From CAUSKK01 sp963532425 (GTDB lineage Bacteria > Pseudomonadota > Gammaproteobacteria > Cardiobacteriales > Cardiobacteriaceae): DNA of 15,643 bases. The position numbers were made by a program, and so were the translations under genes. The notes below the pieces were generated by a model, which made no database searches, had not been told where the DNA came from, and worked only from the letters and a program-made list of their open reading frames with translations. Of this stretch, positions 6,751 to 13,422 are shown piece after piece (positions within the stretch are counted from its first letter, which is position 1; the number at the start of each line of letters is the position of its first letter). The stretch spans positions 1-15,643 of the forward strand of contig CAUSKK010000027.1 in assembly GCA_963532425.1 (NCBI GenBank), given 5' to 3'.

Positions 6751-7249
6751 ACTCAATCTGCCCCTGCTGCTCGGCGCCGGCAGCCTGCTCTCCCTCTCCT
6801 ATATTTTTCTGGTGATGCGCAGTCGGCTGCGGCTGGGCCTGCTCGGGCTGATTTTCTTTAATTTGCTCCTGGCCGGGGCCTTCCACCTGCTGCCGCACCG
6901 GCTGGCGCCGGTGGAACCCTGGCAGGCCTACGCGCTGCTCAACGGGCTGAGCCTGTGCCTGCTGCTCTGGCACGTCTACCAGGACGAATTTCCGGTGCTG
7001 TCCTACGGGCATACGGCGTTCTGGCTGCTGGTGGCGCTGGTTTGCTATGGCCAAATCCTGCACCAGCTGCGCGACCGGGACGACCTCCCGCCGCCGGCCC
7101 CGGCCCACCAGCTCCAGCCCCGGGCTCTGCCGCCAGGGCCACTACGGTGGCGGCCGCTGTTGTCCCCCCGTTTGGCGCCGACGCCGCCGTTCCCGGCCCG
7201 ACTGCGCGCCGACCGCTGGGCAAATCGCCCCAACCCAAACCGGCGCTAG
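6743..7249 (+). CDS. Membrane protein with Pro/Arg-rich tail, possibly frameshifted
   Basis: ATG 6743 overlaps the previous stop by 8 bases (6743-6750), which points to an operon with the YbhB-family gene. Residues 1-115 have about four membrane segments: LLLGAGSLLSLSYIFLVM, LGLLGLIFFNLLLAGAFHLL, AYALLNGLSLCLLLWHVY and AFWLLVALVCYGQIL. The tail after about residue 118 is a run of Pro and Arg with no structure. In the frame beginning near 6955 the same DNA reads a more normal linker (RRPLGKSPQPKPALVPEKMA) and ends at TGA 7360-7362. A one-base indel around 7090-7125 would join the two. I do not recognise the family. The call is a real integral membrane protein with an uncertain C-terminus. Confidence 0.6.
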   Translation: MTELNLPLLLGAGSLLSLSYIFLVMRSRLRLGLLGLIFFNLLLAGAFHLLPHRLAPVEPWQAYALLNGLSLCLLLWHVYQDEFPVLSYGHTAFWLLVALVCYGQILHQLRDRDDLPPPAPAHQLQPRALPPGPLRWRPLLSPRLAPTPPFPARLRADRWANRPNPNRR

Positions 7250-7328
7250 TCCCAGAGAAAATGGCGGTTGCCCCCGGCGCAGCACCGCGCCGGCAACGCC
7301 GAATCAATATCCACTTGCTGGCGCTGGG

Positions 7329-7736
7329 GAAGCGCTTCCGCCGCTCACCCCTTAATTTCTGATTGCTGCGAACGGCCGACCGAGGCGCTCCAGCGCCAAC
7401 GGCGCGCCGAGCGCAGCGAGCCACCTAGTGGCGCAGCAACCGCTTCGCCCGTTAGCCAATAAAGTGAAGCGCTTGGGGCTAGGGCTGAATTTCCTCCCCG
7501 GCCCGCCCCAGTTGAAGCGCTTCCCGGCGCCGGACTCGTTTTCACCGAAGCGCTTCGGTTTATCTGGATTTACCAAGGGAAGAGCTTCATCTTCGGCCGG
7601 CCGCTGGTTTTTTATCAGCACTGGCCCCCCAAGGGGGAAGCGCTTCCCCTTGTCTAGCCACCAAGCCCGAAGCGGTTGCTACGCCACGTTGTGGCTCGCT
7701 GCGCTTCTACGCCACTACGTGGCTCCGAAGCGCTTC
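7329..7736. repeat. Palindrome array A: GAAGCGCTTC copies
   Basis: Five exact copies of the palindrome GAAGCGCTTC start at 7329, 7514, 7547, 7637 and 7727, with near copies at 7466 (GAAGCGCTTG) and 7669 (GAAGCGGTTG). Several are longer palindromes: GGGGAAGCGCTTCCCC at 7634-7649, ACCGAAGCGCTTCGGT at 7544-7559 and CCGAAGCGCTTCGG at 7725-7738. The stretch 7250-7783 has no gene I believe in. A 144-codon frame starts at 7428, and the copies from 7466 to 7727 all fall in its phase and read LKRF or PKRF, but it overlaps the decayed transporter gene on the other strand. Confidence 0.9.
7411..7704. repeat. REP-like inverted pair inside array A
   Basis: A 37-bp unit at 7411-7447 (GCGCAGCGAGCCAC, loop CTA, GTGGCGCAGC, then AACCGCTTCG) recurs inverted at 7668-7704 with 33 of 37 positions the same. 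Three of the differences fall in the hairpin loop and one just outside it. A further copy of the hairpin core, GCCAC-TAC-GTGGC, lies at 7711-7723. Conservation of the stem with a changing loop is typical of REP/MITE elements. A looser relative may sit at 2631-2660. Confidence 0.75.
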
Positions 7737-7783
7737 GGTTTGTTCTCGTTACTGGAAACGAAACGCTGCCTGGGGGTTGGAGC

Positions 7784-8360
7784 CTATTCGGCCGGCCTGT
7801 CGTCGCTGATAAGACGCTGGGCCGGGTCGGCGCTCAGCTCAAAGTTGTCGTACTTCCTGTAGAAGGCCTGGGTTCTGGCTACCAGGTCGATGTCCTTGAA
7901 TTTTCCGGGTGGAACAGCTGGGCGGCCCGGAGAATTTGCAGCGCCGCTTCGGTGCTGTGCGGGCCCATTCCGGCGAGTCCTTGATTTTCCTGATGGCCTC
8001 GAACGACCTGTTGCCGCTGCTGCCGATGATGATCTGCGGATTCACGCGAATGATTTCTTCCAGGGAGATGACAGCCAGATTCTTCGCCTCGGGCCGGGCA
8101 TTTTTACCGCCGGCCAGCACCAGCACGATGGTAGACCGCTGCACCAGCTGCGGCAGGCTCATGGTCAGCAGCGCCGCCAGCAGCCGGGGCCGGCGCAGAT
8201 TGAAAATGATGTTCTTGGCCACCTCGTCCGAGCTCAGGACCAGCAGGACATCGAGCACCTGGCCCGGGGTCAGGCTGTAGCGGCCCCAGCCCAGCGCCAG
8301 CAGCAGCAACAGCAGGAAGCCGCCAAAAAATATCCGGCCATGGCGGCGGTTGAGGACCAT
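7784..8360 (-). pseudogene. Deletion-fused FecCD-type permease and periplasmic binding-protein remnant
   Basis: ATG (8358-8360), 4 bases after the modA stop, opens a frame whose first 66 residues are the N-terminus of a FecCD/BtuC-type permease: a first membrane helix, SLTPGQVLDVLL and IIFNLRRPRLLAALL (normally followed by a G-x-x-L-x-x-SG motif). It then passes directly into a different protein: AGGKNARPEAKN and VISLEEIIRVNPQIIIGSSG are the middle of a FecB/BtuF-type binding protein. After DSPEW the frame is lost. The C-terminal part reads in another frame (GPHSTEAALQILRAAQLFHPEN), and after a missing base near AAAATTC it continues as FKDIDLVARTQAFYRKYDN to TAG 7784-7786. Most of the permease, presumably the ATPase, and half of the binding protein are gone. 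Original substrate is unknown; siderophore, cobalamin or molybdate (MolBCA-type) transporters have this make-up. Confidence 0.85.
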
Positions 8361-8364
8361 GGGC

Positions 8365-9102
8365 CTATGGGGCCGGGCTAAAACCGTAATTTTTCAGGAT
8401 TTTCTGGCCCTCTTCGCCCAGCACAAACTCCACGAAGCGCTTCGCCTCGGCGGCGTCCTTGCTGGCCTTCAGCACGGCGATGGGATAGTGCAATGGCTCG
8501 TCCAAACTGACCTCCAGCACCACTTTCACCTTGTCCGAGCGCAGGGCGGCATCGGTGGCGTAGACAAAGCCGGCGTCCACCTCACCGCGAGCCACATAGT
8601 CCAGGGACTGGCGCACGTTCTGGGTGGGAATGTGGCGGTCGCCCAGCCTGTTCCAGAGGCCGGCCTTTTCCAGGGCCTTCTGGGTGTAACGGCCCACGGG
8701 CACGCTGTCCGGCTGGGCAATGGCGAAGCGCTTCAGTTTTTTATCGTTGATGAGGGCGGCCAAATCCTTGCCTTCCCAATTCTTGTTGGCGGGCACGATG
8801 ACCACCAATTTATTGGCGACGAAATCCTGGCGGCTGGCCGGGTCGATGAGGTCGGCGGCCTGGTCCATGGTGGCCCGGTCGGCGCTGGCGAACACGTCCA
8901 CCGGCGCGCCGTGGCGGATTTGCTGGAGCAGGGCGCCGGAGCCGGCGTAGTTCACCTTGATTTTGGCGTCCGGGTGCTGGCCCTCGTAGCGTTTGACGAT
9001 GTCGTTAAAGGCGTCGGTGAGGCTGGCGGCGGCGGAGACGGTGATTTCACCGGCGGCGCTGATAGCGCTGGCCAACAGGAGCGAGAGGAGGAGTTTTTTC
9101 AT
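8365..9102 (-). CDS. modA: Molybdate ABC transporter, periplasmic binding protein ModA
   Basis: The start is ATG (9100-9102) with AAGGAA 6 bases upstream; the longer frame to 9138 adds 12 residues before an obvious signal peptide (MKKLLLSLLLASAISAAG). The 245-residue product carries ModA marks: VSAAASLTDAF just after cleavage, YAGSGALLQQI, PVDVFASADRATMDQA, the PDSVPVGRYTQKAL segment and DYVARGEVDAGFVYATDA, ending GQKILKNYGF. These build the oxyanion pocket for molybdate or tungstate (family knowledge). Length is normal. Two exact GAAGCGCTTC palindromes lie inside it (8434, 8724), both read as KRF. It is separated by about 2.2 kb from modC, with narK and a repeat array between them, and the wreck of another transporter follows it. 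Confidence 0.94.
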   Translation of the reverse strand: MKKLLLSLLLASAISAAGEITVSAAASLTDAFNDIVKRYEGQHPDAKIKVNYAGSGALLQQIRHGAPVDVFASADRATMDQAADLIDPASRQDFVANKLVVIVPANKNWEGKDLAALINDKKLKRFAIAQPDSVPVGRYTQKALEKAGLWNRLGDRHIPTQNVRQSLDYVARGEVDAGFVYATDAALRSDKVKVVLEVSLDEPLHYPIAVLKASKDAAEAKRFVEFVLGEEGQKILKNYGFSPAP

Positions 9103-9338
9103 GGTCTTTCCTTGGGTTTGAATGAATTGGCCGGCCATTGTGGCGAAAAAAATTCGCCGCCGTTGCGAAACATTCCCATCAATTTTTTGACCGAGGTCAG
9201 GAAATTGATTTTTTCCGGCGGATATTTTTTGACTCAGCTCATTGCAAATTTACATAACATTATGATTTTTAAAAAATTTTTACCCAGGAGCCCAGCTTTT
9301 CTTTATAGTCCGGTTATTGTCAATACCGGAGAGACCCT
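9103..9338. promoter_or_regulatory. Divergent modA/narK control region
   Basis: This 236-bp gap must hold promoters for both divergent genes and is AT-rich near narK. Two FNR-like inverted sites are visible: TTGACCGAGGTCAG (9187-9200) and TTGACTCAGCTCAT (9229-9242), each 7 of 10 to TTGAT-N4-ATCAA. TATGAT at 9261-9266 or TATAGT near 9303 could be a -10 element. The second site lies about 4 bases from the ideal -41.5 position for a start following TATGAT. Anaerobic FNR control of narK is well known in enterobacteria; here it is inferred. I see no clear ModE site. Confidence 0.35.
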
Positions 9339-10724
9339 ATGTCCCACATCATCCACGACTGGCGGCCCGAAGACCCGCAATTCTGGCGGAGTCAAGGCCG
9401 CGCCATTGCCCGCCGCAACCTGTGGATTTCCATTCCCGCCCTCTTCCTGGCCTTCGCCATCTGGCAGGTGTGGAGCGCCACGGTCATCGAGCTATCCAGC
9501 ATCGGCTTTAAATTAACCACCAGCCAGCTGTTCTGGCTGACGGCCATTCCCGCCCTGTCCGGCGCCCTGGCCCGGGCCTGCTATTCCTTTATGGTGCCCA
9601 TCTTCGGCGGCCGGCGCTGGACCACCATTTCCACCGCCATGCTGCTGCTGCCGGCCCTGGGCATTGGCTTCGCCGTGCGCGACCCCAGCACCAGCTATTT
9701 CACCCTGGTGATTCTGGCCCTGCTCTGTGGCTTCGGCGGCGGTAATTTTTCCTCCAGCATGGCCAATATCAGCTTTTTCTACCCGAAGGCGGAAAAGGGC
9801 ACGGCCCTGGGCCTGAACGCCGGCCTCGGTAATTTGGGCATCTCGGCGGCGCAATTTTTAATTCCCCTAGTCATTACCACCGGTATCTTCGGCAGCCTGG
9901 CCGGCGGCCCGCAGCAGTGGAGCCACGGCGGCGTAACCAAGGAAATCTGGCTGCAGAACGCCGGCTTCATCTGGGTGCCGCTGATTCTCCTGGCGGTCGC
10001 CGCCGCCTGGTTCGGCATGAACGATTTAAGCTGCGCCAACGCCAGCTTCCGCGAGCAGGCGGTCATCTTCCGCCGCAAACACAACTGGATTATGTGTTTC
10101 ATCTACCTGGGCACCTTCGGTTCCTTCCTCGGCTTTTCCGCCGGCTTCCCCATGCTGATTAAGAGCCAATTCCCCGAGGTGAACGCGCTGAAATTCGCCT
10201 TCTTCGGCCCGCTCATCGCGGCGCTGGCCCGGCCGGTGGGCGGCTGGTGGGCGGACAAAATCCAGAGCGGCGCCCGCATCACCCAATATGTGTTTACCGG
10301 CACCATCATCGGCATTCTCGGCGTGCTGCTGTTCCTGCCCGATGCCAACGGCCAGGGCGGCTCCTTCTGGGGCTTCTTCCTCAGCTTCATGGTGCTGTTC
10401 GTGATGACCGGCCTCGGCAACGGTTCCACCTTCATGCAAATTCCCGCCATCTTCCTGAGCTTCCACAAGGCCCGGGCGGCCCGCGGGGAAATCAGCGAGG
10501 AGCAGGCCCTGCGCGAGGCCGGCAAGGAAAGCGCGGCGGTGGCCGGCTTTACCGGCGCCTTCGCCGCCTTTGGGGGCTTCTTCATTCCCATGAGCTACGG
10601 CATTTCCATCGCCCGCACCAAACACGTGGACGCGGCCCTGTGGGGTTTTATCGCCTTCTACCTAATCTGCTGCCTGGCCAACTGGTGGTATTACCTGCGC
10701 GCCCAGGCCGAAGCCAAATGCTAG
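9339..10724 (+). CDS. narK: NarK-family nitrate/nitrite transporter
   Basis: This 461-residue MFS protein is nearly the length of E. coli NarK (463). ATG 9339 follows GGAGAG (9327-9332). About 12 membrane segments are evident. Family features are intact: ALARACYSFMVPIFGGRRW with R79, which aligns with the substrate-binding R89 of E. coli NarK; the first nitrate signature, GFGGGNFSSSMANISFFYPK (131-150); LGLNAGLGNLGISAAQF (157-173); and AALARPVGGWWADK with R298, aligning with R305. These two arginines grip nitrate between the domains, and NarK exchanges nitrate for nitrite across the inner membrane (family knowledge). It is divergent from modA, linking nitrate entry to molybdenum supply for nitrate reductase. 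No nar reductase gene follows it; a terminator and repeat array do. Confidence 0.93.
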   Translation: MSHIIHDWRPEDPQFWRSQGRAIARRNLWISIPALFLAFAIWQVWSATVIELSSIGFKLTTSQLFWLTAIPALSGALARACYSFMVPIFGGRRWTTISTAMLLLPALGIGFAVRDPSTSYFTLVILALLCGFGGGNFSSSMANISFFYPKAEKGTALGLNAGLGNLGISAAQFLIPLVITTGIFGSLAGGPQQWSHGGVTKEIWLQNAGFIWVPLILLAVAAAWFGMNDLSCANASFREQAVIFRRKHNWIMCFIYLGTFGSFLGFSAGFPMLIKSQFPEVNALKFAFFGPLIAALARPVGGWWADKIQSGARITQYVFTGTIIGILGVLLFLPDANGQGGSFWGFFLSFMVLFVMTGLGNGSTFMQIPAIFLSFHKARAARGEISEEQALREAGKESAAVAGFTGAFAAFGGFFIPMSYGISIARTKHVDAALWGFIAFYLICCLANWWYYLRAQAEAKC

Positions 10725-10744
10725 GAGGAATAACCATGCGCTAG
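10723..10744 (+). other. Perfect Shine-Dalgarno with a two-codon ORF after narK
   Basis: AGGAGG (10723-10728) overlaps the narK stop, and 7 bases later comes ATG CGC TAG (10736-10744), a minimal Met-Arg ORF. Ribosome sites this strong are rarely kept without a gene. It is either the start of a lost operon partner, such as narG of a narKGHJI-type operon, or a true minimal upstream-type ORF. The terminator begins 36 bases later. Confidence 0.6.
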
Positions 10745-10779
10745 CCCTTAACCCCCCTCGAAAAACAGAAATAGGACAG

Positions 10780-10801
10780 GCCCGGCATTGCCGGGCTTTT
10801 T
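10780..10801 (+). terminator. Intrinsic terminator of narK
   Basis: GCCCGGC (10780-10786), loop ATT, GCCGGGC (10790-10796), then five T (10797-10801): a textbook rho-independent terminator 55 bases after the narK stop. Confidence 0.92.
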
Positions 10802-10819
10802 GTTGGGCGTCGGTTGGGG

Positions 10820-11174
10820 GAAGCGCTTCCCCAGAACGAAGCGCTTCGGTTTTACTCCCGGAAGAAAGCCTTGCCTCAGAGCGAAGCGCTTCCCGCTTTG
10901 GGTGCGGCCGATGGGGATTTAACCGCAGGGGCCGGGCGAAGCGCTTCGGTTTTTGCCGGCCGGGCTGGGGAATAGAAAACTGGGCGGCGCAGGGAAGCGC
11001 TTCAGGTTGGAGAAAGGTGTTTTAGCGAAGCGCTTCGTTTTTGGCTCCCGGAAGGAAGCCTTTTCTCAGAGCGAAGCGCTTCCTTCCCGATGGTCTTCGT
11101 CGTCCCGCCGGGTGGACTGGTTGGTCAGGAAGCGCTTCGAGCGGGCTTTTCTGGGATTTCAGGGCGAAGCGCTT
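10820..11174. repeat. Palindrome array B: nine GAAGCGCTTC copies in 355 bp
   Basis: Exact copies start at 10820, 10838, 10883, 10938, 10994, 11027, 11073, 11129 and 11165, with start-to-start gaps of 18, 45, 55, 56, 33, 46, 56 and 36. The first is a 16-bp palindrome (GGGGAAGCGCTTCCCC, 10817-10832). Copies at 10838, 10938 and 11027 are followed by a T-run (CGGTTTT, CGGTTTTT or CGTTTTT). A stretch of about 58 bp with two palindromes (10836-10893) is repeated imperfectly at 11025-11083. Frames across it, such as 10953-11360, are compositionally odd and run into modC on the other strand, so I do not call a gene. Spacers are unlike each other and copies are not evenly spaced, so it is not CRISPR. 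Confidence 0.92.
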
Positions 11175-11260
11175 CCTGCAGGCGGCAGGGCAACGGCACG
11201 TCGCGGGCGCGGCGCCGTTCCGGCGGCCAGTGGGGGTGCTTGGGGTCAGTCATTGCTCCT

Positions 11261-11288
11261 AAAAAAACGCCGACCCTTCGGCCGGCGT
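11261..11288 (-). terminator. Intrinsic terminator of modBC
   Basis: Read on the minus strand: ACGCCGGCC, loop GAAG, GGTCGGCGT (one G-T pair), then a run of T (11261-11266 are A on the plus strand). It begins 9 bases after the modC stop and ends the modBC transcript. Confidence 0.9.
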
Positions 11289-11297
11289 GGGTTTTGG

Positions 11298-12698
11298 TTA
11301 GCAGCCCACCATCACATTGGACGCCTTGATAAGGGCGCGAGCCGGGTCGCCCACCCGTAGGCCCAGCCGTTCCACGCTGGCCTTGGTAATAATGGACACC
11401 AGCGTGAGGCCGCCGCCGATGTCCAGCACCACCTCATCATTGACGGCGCCGGTCTCAATGCGGCTAACGGTGCCGGCAATCAGATTGCGGGCGGAAATCC
11501 TGTCGGCCACATCGGCAGCGGCGAGCATCACGTCGCTGGCCTTAATCAGGGCGTAGGCCTGCTGACCCACCTTCAGCCCCAGCCGTTCGATGCTGTGCTG
11601 GGTGATGATGGCGGTCAGCCGTTGGCCGGCGATGGCCAGCTGCACTTCGCCATTGACGGCGCCGTTTTCGATGTGGGTAATGGTGCCCTGCAGCTGGTTA
11701 CGGGTGGAAATATTAAAAAACATGGCAAATAGCTCCGAAAAATCACGGGGGAGGGAACCTAGCGCCGCCAGCGCCCCCCGCAAACGCTGGCAACTGCTCC
11801 GGCCGGCCGGGGTCAAAGCGACGCCGGCGGCGTCCGTCTGCACCAATAGGCTGCCGGCCAAATTATTGAGGGCGTCGATGCTCGCACGGCAATCGGATTC
11901 GGTCAAATGTAGCCGGGCCGCCAGCGTCGCCAGCGGCTGGGCTTCCCGCTCCAGCGCCTGCAGCAGCCGAAAACCCTGGGGCTCCGGCCAGCGGTGGCCG
12001 GCCACGCTCAGGGCCAGCGGCGGTGCCGGGACGGTTAAGTCGGTCAGCGGCCGCAGCCGGCCCCGGTCATTTTCCCGTTCCATGCGGAACACCGCGTCGC
12101 CGAGGGCTTCCGCATCGGCCGGGTCGTGGGTGATGAGCAGCAGCGGCAGGCCCTGTTCCACCAGCAGTTCCGCCACCAGCGCCCGCATCTGCGTGCGCAG
12201 GCCGGTGTCCAGGGCGGAAAAGGGTTCGTCCAGCAGCAGCAGCCGGGGATTATTAATGAGAGCGCGGGCCAGCGCCGCCCGCTGCTTCTGGCCGCCGGAC
12301 AGCTGGGCCGGGTAGGACTGGGCCACGGGGGCAATTTCCAGCCGTTCCAGCCAGCGTTGCACCGCTGCATCGGGTTTTTTCGACGGATTAAACCAGCCGC
12401 GCCGCCGGCCGAAGGCCACGTTCTGGGCCACGGTCAGGTGCGGGAACAGGGCGTAATCCTGAAAGAGGTAGGCCACGCCCCGCCGGGCCGGCGGCAGAAA
12501 GTGGGTTTCGTCGAAGTAGCGCTGGCCGTTGATGAGGATATGGCCGCCGTCGGGGCGGTAGAGGCCGGCCAGGGCCTGCATGAATAGGCTTTTACCACTG
12601 CCGCTGGCGCCGATGATGGCCAGCCGCCGGGCTTCGCTTTTTAGTTCCGCGGCCAGGCAAAAGCCGGGGAACGCCTTTTTAATCTTAATGTCGAACAT
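11298..12698 (-). CDS. modC: Molybdate ABC transporter ATPase fused to ModE-like regulator and two Mop domains
   Basis: This 466-residue protein is about 110 residues longer than typical ModC. Residues 1-215 are the ABC ATPase: Walker A GASGSGKS (30-37), Q-loop FQDYALFP (Q80), signature LSGGQ (133-137), Walker B LLLLDEP (153-159) and H-loop H191. Residues about 232-310 do not fit ModC but resemble the ModE winged helix: QGFRLLQALERE, a helix-turn-helix LATLAARLHLTESDCRASID, then NNLAGSLLVQTDAAG and ALTPAGR, matching ModE's N-L-x-G-x-x-LV ... LT-x-x-G pattern. Two Mop (molybdate-binding) domains follow at about 331-393 and 403-464, each opening (S)(T/A)RN and closing in the ALIKAS pattern. Energising molybdate import in the membrane complex is assured; DNA binding by the middle part is inferred. 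The start overlaps the modB stop by one base (ATGA). Confidence 0.92.
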   Translation of the reverse strand: MFDIKIKKAFPGFCLAAELKSEARRLAIIGASGSGKSLFMQALAGLYRPDGGHILINGQRYFDETHFLPPARRGVAYLFQDYALFPHLTVAQNVAFGRRRGWFNPSKKPDAAVQRWLERLEIAPVAQSYPAQLSGGQKQRAALARALINNPRLLLLDEPFSALDTGLRTQMRALVAELLVEQGLPLLLITHDPADAEALGDAVFRMERENDRGRLRPLTDLTVPAPPLALSVAGHRWPEPQGFRLLQALEREAQPLATLAARLHLTESDCRASIDALNNLAGSLLVQTDAAGVALTPAGRSSCQRLRGALAALGSLPRDFSELFAMFFNISTRNQLQGTITHIENGAVNGEVQLAIAGQRLTAIITQHSIERLGLKVGQQAYALIKASDVMLAAADVADRISARNLIAGTVSRIETGAVNDEVVLDIGGGLTLVSIITKASVERLGLRVGDPARALIKASNVMVGC

Positions 12699-13378
12699 CA
12701 GCGCAGCTCCCGGCTGGTGGCGGGGCCGGCGGCCAGGCGGCCAAGGCCGAGCAGCAGCCCGATGCAGACGACGGAAATAATAAGAACGAGCCGATTGGCG
12801 TCGCCGTCGCGGCCGGCCATGACCGCCTCATAGATGGCGATGGACAGGGTTTGCGTCTGGCCGGGAATGCTGCCGGCCAGCATCAGCGTGGCGCCGAATT
12901 CCCCCAGGGCGCGGGCGAAGGCCAGCAGGGTGCCGGCGAGTATGCCGCGCCAGGCCAACGGTAGGGTTACGCGCCAGAAAATGGCCGGGCCGGACAGGCC
13001 CAGGCAGCGGGCGGCGTCTTCCAATTGCGGTTCGACGGCGGCGAAGGCGGCGCGGGCCGGTTTCAGGATTAGGGGGAAGGCCACCACCGTGGCGGCCACC
13101 ACCGCCCCCTGCCAGCTGAACACCAGCGGCAGGCCCTGGCGGTCGAACCAGGCGCCCAGCGGGCTGGCGCGGCCGAAGAGCACCAGCAGGTAATAGCCGA
13201 GCACCGTCGGCGGCAGCACCATGGGCAGGGTGAGCAGGGTTTCCAGCAGGTCGCGGCCGGGGAAGCGGCGGCGGGCGAGCAGCTGGGCGAGGGCGCCGGC
13301 CAGCAGTAGGGCGAGCAGGGTGGCCCAGCCGGCCACCTTGAGCGAAAGGAGGAGGGGAGAAAGAATGGTAGAGTTCAT
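12698..13378 (-). CDS. modB: Molybdate ABC transporter permease ModB
   Basis: This 226-residue inner-membrane protein has about five to six membrane segments and normal ModB length. Marks include LPMVLPPTVLGYYLL (the conserved P-x-V-x-PP-TV-x-G segment), PLVFSWQGAVVAA, the EAA cytoplasmic loop EDAARCLGLSGPAIFWRVTL that docks on ModC, and ARALGEFGATLMLAG near the C-terminus. ModB forms the membrane channel for molybdate delivered by ModA. Its stop (12698-12700) overlaps the modC start by one base, so the two are translationally coupled. The start ATG (13376-13378) has no strong Shine-Dalgarno, only AAG at moderate distance, but later ATG codons would cut into the first helix. The gene is divergent from the SUFU gene across only 44 bp. 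Confidence 0.93.
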   Translation of the reverse strand: MNSTILSPLLLSLKVAGWATLLALLLAGALAQLLARRRFPGRDLLETLLTLPMVLPPTVLGYYLLVLFGRASPLGAWFDRQGLPLVFSWQGAVVAATVVAFPLILKPARAAFAAVEPQLEDAARCLGLSGPAIFWRVTLPLAWRGILAGTLLAFARALGEFGATLMLAGSIPGQTQTLSIAIYEAVMAGRDGDANRLVLIISVVCIGLLLGLGRLAAGPATSRELR

Positions 13379-13422
13379 TGGCAGCTTAAAATTTAGTTTT
13401 TAATCCATTGGGGGAATTTTCC

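Noticed and set aside
7329..7338. LacI/CcpA-type operator at each GAAGCGCTTC
   Set aside because: The core resembles AAGCGCTT operators, but 17 copies in arrays and inside coding regions do not fit one operator function; left as one alternative.
7428..7862. 144-aa ORF with KRF repeats as a real gene
   Set aside because: It overlaps the binding-protein remnant on the other strand and has no ribosome site; kept only as a phase observation in the findings.
8350..9516. 388-aa plus-strand ORF antisense to modA
   Set aside because: It is a shadow of modA codon bias; modA itself has full family motifs, a signal peptide and a ribosome site.
10820..11174. CRISPR array
   Set aside because: The repeated unit is only 10-16 bp and fully palindromic, the gaps vary from 18 to 56 bases and no cas gene is nearby.
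10953..11360. 135-aa ORF across array B
   Set aside because: It runs antisense into modC, its composition follows the palindromes (KRF and EAL) and no ribosome site or family match is visible.
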